DNA from: Pseudomonas sp. DC1.2
Lineage (GTDB): Bacteria > Pseudomonadota > Gammaproteobacteria > Pseudomonadales > Pseudomonadaceae
NCBI RefSeq assembly: GCF_034351645.1
Contig: NZ_CP133782.1
Location: forward strand, 5,300,001 to 5,364,000
Direction: 5' to 3'
DNA length: 64,000 nucleotides
Part shown: in pieces, positions 34,515 to 45,813 of the stretch
How the letters are laid out: each line of letters begins with the position of its first letter
Numbering within the stretch: position 1 is the first letter of the stretch
Made by a program: the position numbers and the translations under genes
Notes under the pieces: generated by a model
Told to the model about the DNA's origin: nothing
The model's input: the letters and a program-made list of their open reading frames with translations, nothing else
Database searches by the model: none

Positions 34515-35156
34515 ATGAGCAGCATCATTGCCGGCATCAGGATTCCCGATAGCGCACTGGCCCAAGCCACCACCGAATACATTCGCGACGTCGAATCCGA
34601 CCTGTTGTACCACCACTCACGCCGAGTCTTTCTGTTCGGAGCCTTGAGCGGAGAGCGCCAGTGCCTGGCCTACAACGCGGAGCTGCTGTATGTCGGCGCC
34701 ATGTTCCATGACGTGGGTTTGGTGGCAGGTCTGCGCAGTGACCGTGAGCGTTTTGAGGTCGACGGCGCCAATGCGGCCAAAGCTTTTCTCAAGCCCTACG
34801 GGCTCAGCGATGACGATATTGAGCAGGTGTGGTTGTCGATTGCGCTGCACACCACGCCAGGCGTGACCCGGCATCTGCGCCCGAACGTGGCGCTGGTCAC
34901 GGCGGGGGTCGAGATGGATGTATTGGGGATCGATTACGCGGCGTTTTCCCACGCACAGCGTGAGGACGTGGTGCATGCACACCCGCGAGGAGAAGGGTTC
35001 AAAGAGTGCATCCTGTGCGCGTTTGCCAACGGTTTCAAACACAAGCCGGACACCACGTTCGGAACGGTGAACGCAGACGTGCTGATAGACAGCCAACCAG
35101 GATTCAAGCCGATGAACTTCGTCGAGATCATCCGCAAATCCCCTTGGGCGGCCTGA
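34515..35156 (+). CDS. HD-domain hydrolase, cyanamide-hydratase-like
   Basis: Protein of 213 aa with the HD signature: His in YHHSRRVFLFG (residues ~32-42), His-Asp in VGAMFHDVGLV and later His in SIALHTTPG. This arrangement and the length fit the cyanamide-hydratase/HD-like hydrolase group rather than the (p)ppGpp or nucleotide HD enzymes. The ATG at 34515 is preceded by GAGGAAAGCTCC. The substrate is unknown; a nitrile- or cyanamide-like compound is inferred only from the family. Confidence 0.78.
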   Translation: MSSIIAGIRIPDSALAQATTEYIRDVESDLLYHHSRRVFLFGALSGERQCLAYNAELLYVGAMFHDVGLVAGLRSDRERFEVDGANAAKAFLKPYGLSDDDIEQVWLSIALHTTPGVTRHLRPNVALVTAGVEMDVLGIDYAAFSHAQREDVVHAHPRGEGFKECILCAFANGFKHKPDTTFGTVNADVLIDSQPGFKPMNFVEIIRKSPWAA

Positions 35157-35198
35157 AACAACGGTGGGAACGAGCAAGCTCGCGCCCAAGGCTGAACC

Positions 35199-35226
35199 GG
35201 GTTGGCCACGGCTTCATGGCCAACCC
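35199..35226. terminator. Hairpin between convergent HD gene and spuH
   Basis: A 10-bp perfect stem GGGTTGGCCA / TGGCCAACCC with an 8-nt loop lies in the 80-bp convergent gap. A REP-like GTGGGAACGAGCAAGCTCGCG precedes it at 35164. Confidence 0.65.
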
Positions 35227-35236
35227 TGCATCAGGT

Positions 35237-36127
35237 TCAAGTCGCTTGCGAAGGCTGTGCGCGACGCACGTCCGGTTGCTTCCAGGAGTCGGCAGCACTT
35301 TCATCGATGGCCTGCTGAATCGCACGTTTGCGCGCTTCTTCGGCACGGCGACTGAAGAACCAAACCATGAAGGTAACGATCGACACCGCCAACAGGATCA
35401 GGCTGGCCACGGCGTTGATCTCAGGTTTCACGCCCAGGCGCACAGCCGAGAACACTTCCATCGGCAAGGTCGTGGAACCGGGACCGGAGACGAAGCTTGC
35501 CAGCACCAAGTCATCCAACGACAGCGCAAAGGACATCATGCCCCCGGCTGCCAACGACGGCGCGATCATCGGAATGGTGATCAGGAAGAACACCTTCCAT
35601 GGCCGCGCACCGAGGTCCATGGCCGCTTCTTCGATGGACAGGTCCAGCTCACGCAAGCGCGCCGACACCACCACCGCCACATAGGCGGCACAGAACGTGG
35701 TGTGGGCGATCCAGATGGTCACGATGCCGCGTTCCTGTGGCCAACCGATCATCTGCGCCATGGCCACGAACAGCAGCAACAGCGACAGACCGGTAATCAC
35801 TTCGGGCATGACCAGCGGCGCGGTGACCAGACCCCCAAACAATGTACGGCCCTTGAAGTGAGTGATGCGAGTCAGCACGAACGCGGCCAACGTGCCCAGC
35901 GCTACTGCTGCAATCGCCGTGTAGCAGGCAATCTCCAGCGAACGCATCACTGAACCCATCAATTGCGTGTTATCCAGCAGGCCCACGTACCACTTGATCG
36001 ACCAACCACCCCACACCGTGACCAACTTCGATTCGTTGAACGAATAGATCACCAGAATCAGCATCGGCAGGTAGATGAACAGCAACCCCGCCACCAGCAT
36101 GAAACTTGAGAAACTGAAGCGCTTCAT
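35237..36127 (-). CDS. spuH: Polyamine ABC transporter permease SpuH (PotI-like)
   Basis: Permease of 296 aa with six membrane segments. The EAA loop lies at LDLSIEEAAMDLGARPWKVFFLITIPMI and the N-terminal segment SFMLVAGLLFIYLPMLILVIYSFNES is typical of PotI. It is the distal gene of the operon and overlaps spuG by 4 bp (ATGA). The C-terminal tail is charged and variable. It pairs with SpuG to form the channel for putrescine/spermidine uptake. Confidence 0.92.
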   Translation of the reverse strand: MKRFSFSSFMLVAGLLFIYLPMLILVIYSFNESKLVTVWGGWSIKWYVGLLDNTQLMGSVMRSLEIACYTAIAAVALGTLAAFVLTRITHFKGRTLFGGLVTAPLVMPEVITGLSLLLLFVAMAQMIGWPQERGIVTIWIAHTTFCAAYVAVVVSARLRELDLSIEEAAMDLGARPWKVFFLITIPMIAPSLAAGGMMSFALSLDDLVLASFVSGPGSTTLPMEVFSAVRLGVKPEINAVASLILLAVSIVTFMVWFFSRRAEEARKRAIQQAIDESAADSWKQPDVRRAQPSQAT

Positions 36128-37044
36128 TCTTTGCCCTCCATTTCTTTGGCCTGGCTGCGGTTGAATAGGATGATCGGCACGATCAGGATCCCCAGCATGA
36201 CAACCGCCAGGGCAGACGCTACCGGCCAGTCACGGTTGTTGAAGAACTCTTGCCACAGCACTTTACCGATCATCAGGGTTTCCGGACCGCCCAGCAGTTC
36301 CGGGATCACAAACTCGCCCACGACCGGAATAAACACCAACATGCAGCCGGCGATGATGCCGTTCTTGGACAGCGGAATAGTGATCTTCCAGAAGCTGTTG
36401 AAGGTGCTGGAACCAAGGTCCGAGGCGGCTTCGAGCAGGCTGTTATCGTGTTTCACCAAGTTGGCGTAAAGCGGCAGGATCATGAACGGCAGGTACGAAT
36501 AGACCACGCCGATGTAGACCGCGATGTTGGTGTTGAGGATCTGTAGCGGTTCGTTGATCCAGCCCATGCTCATCAGGAAGCCGTTGAGCAGACCGTTGTT
36601 GCTGAGGATGCCCATCCACGCGTAAACGCGGATCAGGATCGCGGTCCAAGTCGGCATCATGATCAGCAGCACCAGCACCGTCTGTAGCTCTTTGCGGGCA
36701 CTGGCGATGGCGTAGGCCATCGGGTAGCCGATGAGCAGGCAGAGGACGGTGCTGAAAAACGCCATCTTCAACGAGCCGAGGTAGGCAGCGATGTACAACT
36801 CGTCATCGCCGAGCATCGCGTAGTTGCCCAGGTTCAGCAGCACTTGCAGCTTTTGGTCAACGAAGCTGTAGATCTCGGTGTACGGCGGGATCGCGACGTC
36901 GGCTTCAGCAAAACTGATCTTCAGGACGATGAAGAAAGGCAGCATGAAGAACATGAACAGCCAGATAAACGGAACCCCGATGACCAGTTGGCGGCCACCG
37001 GGAATTATTCGACTGAGTCGGCGCTTGAGCTTTCGCATGTTCAT
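36124..37044 (-). CDS. spuG: Polyamine ABC transporter permease SpuG (PotH-like)
   Basis: Permease of 306 aa with six membrane segments and the EAA loop HDNSLLEAASDLGSSTFNSFWKITIPLS. The start is the ATG at 37044, which overlaps the stop of spuF by 4 bp (ATGA); a second ATG two codons later and a longer reading to 37080 are less likely. Both ends of the gene overlap their neighbours, so spuF-spuG-spuH are translationally coupled. Confidence 0.93.
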   Translation of the reverse strand: MNMRKLKRRLSRIIPGGRQLVIGVPFIWLFMFFMLPFFIVLKISFAEADVAIPPYTEIYSFVDQKLQVLLNLGNYAMLGDDELYIAAYLGSLKMAFFSTVLCLLIGYPMAYAIASARKELQTVLVLLIMMPTWTAILIRVYAWMGILSNNGLLNGFLMSMGWINEPLQILNTNIAVYIGVVYSYLPFMILPLYANLVKHDNSLLEAASDLGSSTFNSFWKITIPLSKNGIIAGCMLVFIPVVGEFVIPELLGGPETLMIGKVLWQEFFNNRDWPVASALAVVMLGILIVPIILFNRSQAKEMEGKE

Positions 37045-38183
37045 GAGCGAAGCACCACGCCGCTGTCGTCTTCCCACCACACGTAAACCTCGTCACCCCA
37101 GGTCGGACGCGCGCCACGGCGCTCGGCATTGGCCACAAACGACTGCACCAGTTTGCCGCTCGGCAGTTCGACGTAGAACACCGAATGGCCGCCGAGGTAG
37201 GCAATGTCATGCACTTTGCCGCTGGACCAGTTGTATTCGCAGGTCGGCATTTGGGCAGTAACCAGCAGTTTTTCCGGCCGGATTGCGTAAGTCACGGATT
37301 TGTCTTGCACCGAGGTACTGATGCCGTGGCCCACGTAGATGTGACGGTCCAGGTCTTTGCAAGTGATGGTCGCGTGGCCTTCGGCATCGTCGATCACTTC
37401 GCCTTCGAATATGTTGACGTTGCCAATGAACTCGCAGACCAGACGGCTGGTTGGGGTTTCGTAGATGTCGATCGGGCTGCCGATCTGGGCAATCCAGCCC
37501 AGATGCATGATCGCGATGCGCTCGGCCATGGTCATGGCTTCTTCCTGGTCATGAGTCACCATCACGCACGTTACGCCGACGCGCTCGATGATCTCCACCA
37601 ACTCCAGTTGCATCTGCGAGCGCAGTTTTTTGTCCAGCGCTCCCATGGGCTCATCGAGCAACAACAGCTTCGGCCGCTTGGCCAGCGAACGCGCCAGCGC
37701 CACCCGCTGACGCTGGCCGCCGGACAACTGATGCGGCTTGCGCTTGGCGTACTGGCTCATCTGCACCAGCCTGAGCATCTCGGCCACGCGGGCATCGACT
37801 TCAGACGACGGGATCTTGTCCTGCTTGAGACCGAAGGCGATGTTCTGCGCCACGGTCATGTGCGGAAACAAGGCGTAGGACTGAAACATCATGTTGATCG
37901 GCCGCTCGTAAGGCGGCATGTCGGTAATGTCTACGCCATCGAGGAAAATGCGCCCCTCCGTGGGTCGCTCGAACCCGGCGAGCATCCGCAGCAAGGTGGA
38001 TTTGCCCGAACCCGAACCGCCAAGCAAGGCGAAGATTTCGCCTTTCTTGATTTCCAGGGACACGTCGTCCACGGCAATCGTCTCGTCGAACTTCTTCGTG
38101 ACCCGGTCGATTTTGACCAACACCTCTTTAGGTGTCTGGTCGCCCTCGAGGGCTTTCTTGTAGGCGCCGGAGGCAACTGCCAT
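37041..38183 (-). CDS. spuF: Polyamine ABC transporter ATPase SpuF (PotG/PotA-like)
   Basis: ATPase of 380 aa. Walker A is GGSGSGKST (residues ~55-63), the signature is LSGGQRQRVALARSLA, Walker B is LLLLDEPMGALDKKLR, and the H-loop lies in MVTHDQEEA. A C-terminal TOBE domain (residues ~300-380) is present, as in PotA/PotG. It lies 70 bp downstream of spuE. Confidence 0.94.
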   Translation of the reverse strand: MAVASGAYKKALEGDQTPKEVLVKIDRVTKKFDETIAVDDVSLEIKKGEIFALLGGSGSGKSTLLRMLAGFERPTEGRIFLDGVDITDMPPYERPINMMFQSYALFPHMTVAQNIAFGLKQDKIPSSEVDARVAEMLRLVQMSQYAKRKPHQLSGGQRQRVALARSLAKRPKLLLLDEPMGALDKKLRSQMQLELVEIIERVGVTCVMVTHDQEEAMTMAERIAIMHLGWIAQIGSPIDIYETPTSRLVCEFIGNVNIFEGEVIDDAEGHATITCKDLDRHIYVGHGISTSVQDKSVTYAIRPEKLLVTAQMPTCEYNWSSGKVHDIAYLGGHSVFYVELPSGKLVQSFVANAERRGARPTWGDEVYVWWEDDSGVVLRS

Positions 38184-38253
38184 TTACGAAACTCCCAACA
38201 AAATTTGCAGTTCGCCCGACACAGGCGAACCTTGGATAGTTTGAGCCTTGACG

Positions 38254-39393
<1,140 letters not shown>

Positions 39394-39483
39394 TTACATG
39401 ACAGCCACGGCGGCCTGGCAACAAATCCGGCGCGCAACTTACCCTCGATAAACCAATCCAGCAAAACTTTCTGTCATTTAATG

Positions 39484-39524
39484 TTTCCTGTTGCCACCGC
39501 CGCGCAGACGACAGCAACAGGAAA
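39484..39524 (-). terminator. Stem-loop between spuD and spuE
   Basis: Arms 39484-39494 and 39514-39524 (TTTCCTGTTGC / GCAACAGGAAA) are perfect 11-bp inverses around a 19-nt loop, directly behind the spuD stop. It may stabilise spuD mRNA or lower read-through into spuE-H. There is no T-run. Confidence 0.65.
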
Positions 39525-39539
39525 GTGCTTCAAACCGGC

Positions 39540-40652
39540 TTATTTACCGGATTTGATCTTGGTCCAGCTGCGGGTCAGGATCCGCTGGCTTGCGGCCGGC
39601 AAATCGGCAATCGCGTACAGCTTGGCCTGCACATCCGCTGGCGGGTAGATGCCTGGATCGCTGGTGATTTCTTTATTCACCAGCGGTGTTGCCGCCGCGT
39701 TGCCGTTCGGGAAACGCACAGCGTTGGTGATTTCAGCCATGATTTCCGGCTTCTGCAGGAAGGTCATGAACTTGTAGGCGCCTTCGACGTTTTCGGCATC
39801 TTTAGGGATGGCGACCATGTCGTAGAAGCTGCCCGCACCTTCTTTCGGAATGTTGTAGCTGACTTTCACCTTGTCACCGGCTTCAGCCGCGCGGGACTTG
39901 GCTTGGTAGACGTCACCCGAGTAACCCACGGCGACACAGATATTGCCGTTGGCCAGGTCCGAGATGTACTTGGACGAATGGAAGTAACCGATCGAAGGAC
40001 GGATCTTCAGGAACAGTGCTTCAGCTTCAGCCAGTTGCTTCTTGTCCTGGCTGTCGGTTGGATAGCCCAGGTAATGCAAGGCAATCGGAATCATCTCGGT
40101 CGGTGAATCCAGGAAGCTGATCCCGCACGACTTCAACTTGGCGGCGTTTTCAGGCTTGAAGATCAAGTCCCAGGAATCGGTCGGTGCATCAGCACCCAAT
40201 GCGGCCTTGACCTTCTCGGCGTTGAAACCGATACCGATCGAACCCCACATGTAAGGGAAGGCGTGTTTGTTACCCGGGTCACTGACCGATACGGCCTTGA
40301 GCAGCGACTCGTTGAGGTTTTTCCAGTTAGGCAGCTTGGACTTATCCAGTTCCTGGTAAACCCCCGCCTTGATCTGCTTGGCCAGGAAGTTATTCGACGG
40401 GACGACGATGTCGTAGCCGGACTTGCCTGCCAGCAACTTGGCTTCGAGGGTTTCGTTGCTGTCGAACACGTCGTAGACGACTTTGATGCCCGACTCGGCT
40501 TCGAATTTCTTGATGGTGTCCGGGGCGATGTAGTCGGACCAGTTGTAGACGTGCAACACCTTGTCATCTGCCTGAACAGCACCCGCCATCACGCCCATCA
40601 GGGACATGGCGAGGAGGGTCTTGCCAGCTAACTTCATACCTAACGCCTTCAT
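39540..40652 (-). CDS. spuD: Periplasmic polyamine-binding protein SpuD-like
   Basis: Binding protein of 370 aa. A signal peptide ([23 protein letters not shown]) is followed by [39 protein letters not shown], the PotF/SpuD fold; the last 40 residues match the SpuE paralogue closely ([13 protein letters not shown]). In P. aeruginosa SpuD favours putrescine. I chose the ATG at 40652, with GGAG eight bases upstream; an in-frame ATG at 40637 also precedes a good signal peptide. Confidence 0.9.
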   Translation of the reverse strand: MKALGMKLAGKTLLAMSLMGVMAGAVQADDKVLHVYNWSDYIAPDTIKKFEAESGIKVVYDVFDSNETLEAKLLAGKSGYDIVVPSNNFLAKQIKAGVYQELDKSKLPNWKNLNESLLKAVSVSDPGNKHAFPYMWGSIGIGFNAEKVKAALGADAPTDSWDLIFKPENAAKLKSCGISFLDSPTEMIPIALHYLGYPTDSQDKKQLAEAEALFLKIRPSIGYFHSSKYISDLANGNICVAVGYSGDVYQAKSRAAEAGDKVKVSYNIPKEGAGSFYDMVAIPKDAENVEGAYKFMTFLQKPEIMAEITNAVRFPNGNAAATPLVNKEITSDPGIYPPADVQAKLYAIADLPAASQRILTRSWTKIKSGK

Positions 40653-40822
40653 GGGTAATGCTCCAAATTTTCTTTTTTGAACCACTTGTTCAGCGGCCGA
40701 AACTGGGCAACTGGAACCGCGGCTAGTCTGGCAACATCCAAGGCGGTCTTTCAAGGAAAGGCCATCCTTTCTTAATGCTCTGAACGACAGTGCCTAAAGC
40801 ACTCGCGCCCAGAGCCTAGCAC

Positions 40823-42187
40823 TTAGCCTTCGAGCACCTGCAAGGTCAAGTCCAGGCACTTGCGTGCCTTGGTTACCAACTCATCGATCTCTGCCGGTGT
40901 AATCACCAGTGGCGGAGCAATGATCATGGTGTCGCCCACGGCACGCATGATCAGACCGTTGTCGAAGCAGAACTGTCGGCAAATCATGCCCACACCCTTA
41001 CCGTCATATCGTTTGCGCGTGGCCTTGTCCTGGACCAGTTCGATCGCCCCCAACAGACCCACGCCGCGCACTTCCCCCACCAGCGGATGATCGCTCAGCG
41101 CCCTTAGACGCTTTTGCAAATAGGGTGCCGTTTCGGTACGAACCCGCTCGATAATTTTTTCGTCGCGCAGGATACGGATGTTTTCCAGCGCGACCGCAGC
41201 GGCTACCGGGTGCCCTGAATAGGTAAAGCCGTGGTTGAAATCTCCGCCTTCATTTAATACCGCGACTACTTCATCGCGCACGATGAGGCCTCCCATCGGG
41301 ATGTAGCCGGAGGTCAGGCCCTTGGCGATGGTCATCATGTCCGGCTTCAAGTCGTAGTAGTCGCTACCGAACCACTCGCCGGTGCGGCCGAAACCGCAAA
41401 TCACTTCATCGGCCACGAACAGAATGTCGTACTTGGCGAGAATTTCCTTGATGCGCGGCCAGTAGCTATCAGGCGGAATAATCACGCCGCCGGCACCTTG
41501 AATCGGCTCGGCAATAAAGGCGCCTACATTGTCCACGCCAACGTCCAGAATCTTCTCTTCCAGTTGATTGGCCGCCCACAGCCCGAACGCGTCAGGGCTC
41601 ATGTCGCCCCCCTCGCCAAACCAGTAAGGCTGGGCGATGTGGACGATGCCCGGGATCGGCAAATCGCCCTGTTCATGCATGTAAGTCATACCGCCCAGGC
41701 TCGCGCCGGCAACGGTGGAACCGTGATAGCCGTTCTTGCGACTGATGATGACTTTCTTCTTCGGCTGGCCTTTGATCGCCCAGTAGTGGCGAACCATACG
41801 CAGCATGGTGTCGTTGCCTTCGGAGCCCGAGCCGGTGAAGAACACGTGGTTCATGCCTTCAGGCGCGATGTCAGAAATGGCTTTGGCCAGTTCCAGTACC
41901 GGAGGGTGGGCGGTCTGGAAGAACAGATTGTAGTAAGGCAACTCGCGCATTTGTTTGCTGGCGGCATCCGCCAGCTCATCGCGACCGTAGCCGATGGCCA
42001 CGCACCACAGACCGGCCATGCCGTCGAGAATCTTGTTACCTTCGCTGTCCCAGAGGTAAACCCCCTTGGCGCTGGTAATGATGCGTGGGCCTTTCTCTTT
42101 GAGCTGTTTGAAGTCGCTGAACGGGGCCAAGTGATGCTCGCTGCTCAGGGCCTGCCATTCACGGGTTTGCGGGTTGCTGCTAGTCAT
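40823..42187 (-). CDS. spuC: Putrescine-pyruvate aminotransferase SpuC
   Basis: Class III PLP aminotransferase of 454 aa that converts putrescine (and related diamines) with pyruvate to 4-aminobutanal and alanine. The PLP Lys lies in [16 protein letters not shown], the aldimine-contact Asp in [18 protein letters not shown], and the phosphate loop in [16 protein letters not shown]. The start ATG at 42187 has TAGGAGAATTCGC upstream; the longer reading to 42307 adds 40 non-homologous residues. It lies between spuB and spuD. Confidence 0.93.
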   Translation of the reverse strand: MTSSNPQTREWQALSSEHHLAPFSDFKQLKEKGPRIITSAKGVYLWDSEGNKILDGMAGLWCVAIGYGRDELADAASKQMRELPYYNLFFQTAHPPVLELAKAISDIAPEGMNHVFFTGSGSEGNDTMLRMVRHYWAIKGQPKKKVIISRKNGYHGSTVAGASLGGMTYMHEQGDLPIPGIVHIAQPYWFGEGGDMSPDAFGLWAANQLEEKILDVGVDNVGAFIAEPIQGAGGVIIPPDSYWPRIKEILAKYDILFVADEVICGFGRTGEWFGSDYYDLKPDMMTIAKGLTSGYIPMGGLIVRDEVVAVLNEGGDFNHGFTYSGHPVAAAVALENIRILRDEKIIERVRTETAPYLQKRLRALSDHPLVGEVRGVGLLGAIELVQDKATRKRYDGKGVGMICRQFCFDNGLIMRAVGDTMIIAPPLVITPAEIDELVTKARKCLDLTLQVLEG

Positions 42188-42245
42188 GCGAATTCTCCTA
42201 AGATTCGAATAGTGGGCGCGGCCAAGTGCCGCCGCGCCCGACGCC

Positions 42246-43604
42246 TCAGACGGCAAAGAGCAGAAATTCCCGCTCCCACGAACTGATGACGCGCTTGAAG
42301 TTTTCATGCTCGGCCCGCTTGACCGCGACGTAGCCCGTAATGAATTTCTTGCCCAGGTACTTCTCGATGGTCGCGCTGTTTTCCATACGCTCCAGCGCGT
42401 CTTCGATGGTCAGCGGCAGGCGCAGGTTGCGGCGTTCATAACCGCGCCCAACCACCGGCGCGCTGGGGTTGATGCCTTCGACCATACCGATGTAACCGCA
42501 GAGCAGGCTCGCGGCAATCGCCAGGTAGGGGTTGGCATCGGCGCCCGGCAAGCGGTTTTCCACCCGACGGTTTTGCGGCCCGGCATCCGGAACCCGCAGG
42601 CCCACGGTACGGTTCTCTTCGCCCCACTCCACGTTCACCGGGGCCGAGGTGTCTGGCAGGAAACGGCGGAACGAATTGACGTTGGGAGCAAACAACGGCA
42701 GCAATTCAGGAATGAATTTCTGCAGGCCACCGATGTGGTGCAGGAACAACTGACTCATGCTCCCGTCTTCATTGGAGAAAACGTTCTTGCCGGTCTCAAT
42801 GTCGATGATGCTCTGGTGCAAGTGCATCGCACTGCCCGGCTCACCGGTCATGGGTTTGGCCATGAAGGTCGCTGCCACGTTGTGCTTGAGCGCCGCCTCG
42901 CGCATGGTGCGTTTGAACACCAGAATCTGGTCGGCCAGGGACAGTGCATCGCCGTGACGGAAGTTGATTTCCATCTGCGCCGTACCGTCCTCATGGATCA
43001 GGGTGTCGAGGTCCAGCTCCTGCAATTCGCACCAGTCATAGACGTCTTCGAACAGCGGATCGAATTCGTTCGCCGCTTCAATCGAGAACGACTGACGACC
43101 GGTTTCCGGGCGACCGGAACGGCCTATGGGCGGTTGCAGCGGGAAGTCCGGGTCTTCGCAACGCTTGGTCAGGTAAAACTCCATCTCCGGCGCCACGATC
43201 GGCTGCCAGCCACGCTCGGCATAAAGCTTCAAAACCTTTTTAAGCACGTTGCGCGGCGACAGCTCGATCGGGTTGCCTTGCTTGTCATACGTGTCGTGGA
43301 TCACCTGAGCGGTAGGCTCGACGGCCCACGGCACCAGAAAGACGGCGTTCTGGTCGGGGCGGCAGATCATGTCGATGTCGGCCGGATCGAGCAGTTCGTA
43401 ATAGATGTCATCTTCGACGTAGTCGCCGGTCACGGTCTGCAACAGAACGCTCTCGGGCAGACGCATGCCTTTTTCAGCAATGAACTTGTTGGTCGGCGAA
43501 ATCTTGCCCCGAGTGATACCGGTCAAGTCGCCAATCATGCATTCGACTTCTGTGATCTTGTGGTCTTTCAACCAATCAGTGAGCTGGTCGAGGTTGTTAC
43601 TCAT
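42246..43604 (-). CDS. spuB: Glutamine-synthetase-family gamma-glutamylpolyamine synthetase SpuB
   Basis: Protein of 452 aa of the GlnA III/PuuA-like branch. Motifs include [12 protein letters not shown] (N-terminal grasp domain), APEMEFYLT (metal-binding Glu), [19 protein letters not shown] (ATP-site His) and [17 protein letters not shown]. Members ligate glutamate to polyamines instead of ammonia. It lies 58 bp upstream of spuC and behind the spuA relic. It has a paralogue, SpuI, on the other side of the divergent promoter. Confidence 0.9.
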   Translation of the reverse strand: MSNNLDQLTDWLKDHKITEVECMIGDLTGITRGKISPTNKFIAEKGMRLPESVLLQTVTGDYVEDDIYYELLDPADIDMICRPDQNAVFLVPWAVEPTAQVIHDTYDKQGNPIELSPRNVLKKVLKLYAERGWQPIVAPEMEFYLTKRCEDPDFPLQPPIGRSGRPETGRQSFSIEAANEFDPLFEDVYDWCELQELDLDTLIHEDGTAQMEINFRHGDALSLADQILVFKRTMREAALKHNVAATFMAKPMTGEPGSAMHLHQSIIDIETGKNVFSNEDGSMSQLFLHHIGGLQKFIPELLPLFAPNVNSFRRFLPDTSAPVNVEWGEENRTVGLRVPDAGPQNRRVENRLPGADANPYLAIAASLLCGYIGMVEGINPSAPVVGRGYERRNLRLPLTIEDALERMENSATIEKYLGKKFITGYVAVKRAEHENFKRVISSWEREFLLFAV

Positions 43605-43625
43605 AAATGCCTCTAGGCTGGGTTT

Positions 43626-43645
43626 CCTGACTCTTATAAGTCAGG
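43626..43645. repeat. Short stem-loop between spuA relic and spuB
   Basis: CCTGACT / AGTCAGG with a 6-nt loop lies just downstream of the spuA relic stop codon and 22 bp before spuB. It is a potential processing or attenuation site. Confidence 0.5.
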
Positions 43646-44002
43646 CGTTGTTTGACGCATCGGCGTCGCGTGATAAAGCGGGCCGGGCACACCAATACCC
43701 GTGTAAATCAACGGGAGGGTTATCACATCGCGTGCAGAATCATTAGCAGTACCCGATGCATAGGCTGGGCCGCTACCGTGAAACGGTTCTATATTGGAGA
43801 GAGTGTCGGTAAAGACAATGCCATACAGACCGTCCAGAATATCTGACGACCTTGGCAAATTAGCGGGGAACGAAAGAATCAACGGCACGGTGCTGACCAT
43901 CGAGGCCACAGCGTGAACGTATGGATCGCCACTGATGTGATAAGCATACAGACCGACTTGCTTTGAGCAGGCGGTGATGCCGATTAACGGCAGGCGAGAC
44001 AT
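43634..44002 (-). pseudogene. spuA: spuA relic: truncated gamma-glutamyl hydrolase (class I amidotransferase)
   Basis: The first ~98 residues clearly match SpuA/PuuD-type gamma-glutamyl-GABA hydrolases (MSRLPLIGITACSKQVGL; SNIEPFH; GTANDSARDVITLPLI), which are about 250 aa long. The reading then ends after 24 unrelated residues. The nucleophile Cys (normally in GICRG) and the downstream His/Glu of the triad are missing, and spuB starts 29 bp later, so the second half is physically absent. Substitutions such as FTDTLSNIEP for the usual FTGSPSNVEP also point to decay. Pathway step: release of GABA from gamma-glutamyl-GABA; another enzyme must do this here if the route operates. Confidence 0.82.
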
Positions 44003-44280
44003 GAAGCACCCCTATATTATTGCTGTTATGGGTTTGAATCGAGCTTAGCCTTGTTCATTTTTTTACACAACACCCCCGTAAAAAATACAACACGGCACGC
44101 TCAAGCCCGCGGGCGCTACAAGCCCCAAGGCCAAAAAAACGCCCCAAAGTGCCTCAAAAAAGCCCTGCAAGCGCTTTTTTAGGGCAAAAAAGGCCTCGCT
44201 TGACTTCGGCATGCCGTTCGGGTTGACTGAAACCCGAAGAGCTCAATGATTGATATTTTTAACAACAAAGGTGTTGCATC
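44003..44280. promoter_or_regulatory. Divergent spuA/spuI intergenic region (278 bp)
   Basis: An A/T-richer region than its surroundings, with several A-runs (44077, 44135-44140) and inverted AAAGCGCTTTT-like segments near 44150-44190 (AAAAAGCCCTGC and GCGCTTTTTTAGGGC). It should hold both promoters of the polyamine locus. I could not identify a convincing sigma-54 -24/-12 pair or a defined operator. Confidence 0.5.
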
Positions 44281-45657
44281 ATGTCGGTACCCCCGCGTGC
44301 CGTTCAGCTTAACGAAGCGAACGCGTTCCTTAAGGAACATCCTGAGGTTCTGTACGTTGACCTTCTGATTGCGGATATGAATGGTGTGGTGCGCGGCAAG
44401 CGCATCGAACGCACCAGTCTCCACAAGGTTTACGAGAAAGGCATCAACCTGCCGGCCTCTCTATTTGCTCTGGATATCAATGGCTCTACGGTGGAAAGCA
44501 CCGGCCTGGGTCTGGACATCGGCGATGCTGACCGAATCTGCTATCCCATCCCAGACACCCTCTGCAATGAGCCTTGGCAGAAGCGCCCGACCGCGCAACT
44601 GTTAATGACCATGCACGAACTCGAAGGCACGCCGTTCTTCGCCGACCCTCGTGAAGTGCTACGACAGGTCGTGGCCAAGTTCGATGAGATGGGCCTGACC
44701 ATCTGCGCTGCGTTCGAACTGGAGTTCTACCTGATCGACCAGGAGAACGTGAACGGGCGGCCTCAACCGCCGCGCTCGCCGATCTCCGGCAAACGCCCGC
44801 ATTCGACACAGGTCTACCTGATCGACGATCTCGACGAATACGTCGACTGCCTCCAGGACATCCTGGAAGGTGCGAAAGAGCAAGGCATCCCAGCCGATGC
44901 CATCGTCAAGGAAAGTGCCCCGGCTCAGTTCGAAGTGAACCTGCACCACGTGGCCGACCCGATCAAGGCCTGCGACTATGCGGTTCTGCTCAAGCGCCTG
45001 ATCAAAAACATCGCCTACGACCATGAGATGGACACTACCTTCATGGCCAAGCCTTACCCAGGCCAGGCGGGTAACGGTCTGCACGTCCACATCTCGATTC
45101 TCGACAAAGAAGGCAAGAATATTTTTGCCAGCGAGGATCCCGAGCAGAACGCCGCACTGCGTCACGCGATCGGCGGTGTGCTCGAGACCCTACCGGCGCA
45201 GATGGCTTTCCTCTGCCCGAACGTCAACTCCTACCGTCGTTTCGGCGCACAGTTTTACGTGCCGAATGCACCCTGCTGGGGTCTGGACAACCGGACTGTT
45301 GCAGTGCGCGTACCCACTGGCAGTGCCGACGCCGTTCGCCTGGAACACCGCGTTGCCGGTGCCGATGCCAACCCGTACTTGCTGATGGCTTCAGTCCTGG
45401 CCGGCGTACACCACGGCCTGACCAACAAGATCGAGCCGGGCGCGCCCGTGGAAGGCAACTCCTACGAGCAGAATGAGCAAAGCCTGCCGAACAACCTGCG
45501 CGATGCATTGCGCGAGCTGGACGACAGCGAAGTCATGGCCAAGTACATCGATCCTAAGTACATCGATATCTTCGTGGCCTGTAAGGAAAGTGAGCTGGAA
45601 GAGTTTGAACACTCCATCTCCGACCTTGAGTACAACTGGTATCTGCATACCGTGTAA
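44281..45657 (+). CDS. spuI: Gamma-glutamylpolyamine synthetase SpuI (glutamine synthetase family)
   Basis: Protein of 458 aa of the GlnA-like polyamine branch. Visible are LLIADMNGVVRGKRIE, AAFELEFYLID (metal Glu), FMAKPYPGQAGNGLHVHIS (ATP-site His) and [17 protein letters not shown]. Divergent placement against spuA-H is as in P. aeruginosa. It attaches glutamate to putrescine or longer polyamines as the entry into catabolism. A strong terminator follows. Confidence 0.92.
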   Translation: MSVPPRAVQLNEANAFLKEHPEVLYVDLLIADMNGVVRGKRIERTSLHKVYEKGINLPASLFALDINGSTVESTGLGLDIGDADRICYPIPDTLCNEPWQKRPTAQLLMTMHELEGTPFFADPREVLRQVVAKFDEMGLTICAAFELEFYLIDQENVNGRPQPPRSPISGKRPHSTQVYLIDDLDEYVDCLQDILEGAKEQGIPADAIVKESAPAQFEVNLHHVADPIKACDYAVLLKRLIKNIAYDHEMDTTFMAKPYPGQAGNGLHVHISILDKEGKNIFASEDPEQNAALRHAIGGVLETLPAQMAFLCPNVNSYRRFGAQFYVPNAPCWGLDNRTVAVRVPTGSADAVRLEHRVAGADANPYLLMASVLAGVHHGLTNKIEPGAPVEGNSYEQNEQSLPNNLRDALRELDDSEVMAKYIDPKYIDIFVACKESELEEFEHSISDLEYNWYLHTV

Positions 45658-45675
45658 TCGGTTGCCGTAAAAAGA

Positions 45676-45709
45676 ACGCCGCCGGCCTCAAAGCTGGCGG
45701 CGTTTTTTT
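45676..45709 (+). terminator. Intrinsic terminator of spuI
   Basis: An 11-bp stem ACGCCGCCGGC / GCTGGCGGCGT (one G-T pair) with a 6-nt loop, followed by seven T. Confidence 0.93.
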
Positions 45710-45813
45710 ATGGATTTTAGGCAATGGGACCGAGTCGACTGCCCGCGAAGGCGTCTGACAAGACAACATCAAACCCTGCTCGTACAATGCACGCTGCCCC
45801 GCAGGAGACGCCA

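Noticed and set aside
44003..44280. Sigma-54 promoter for the polyamine operons
   Set aside because: I looked for GG-N10-GC type -24/-12 pairs on both strands and found none with acceptable flanking bases.
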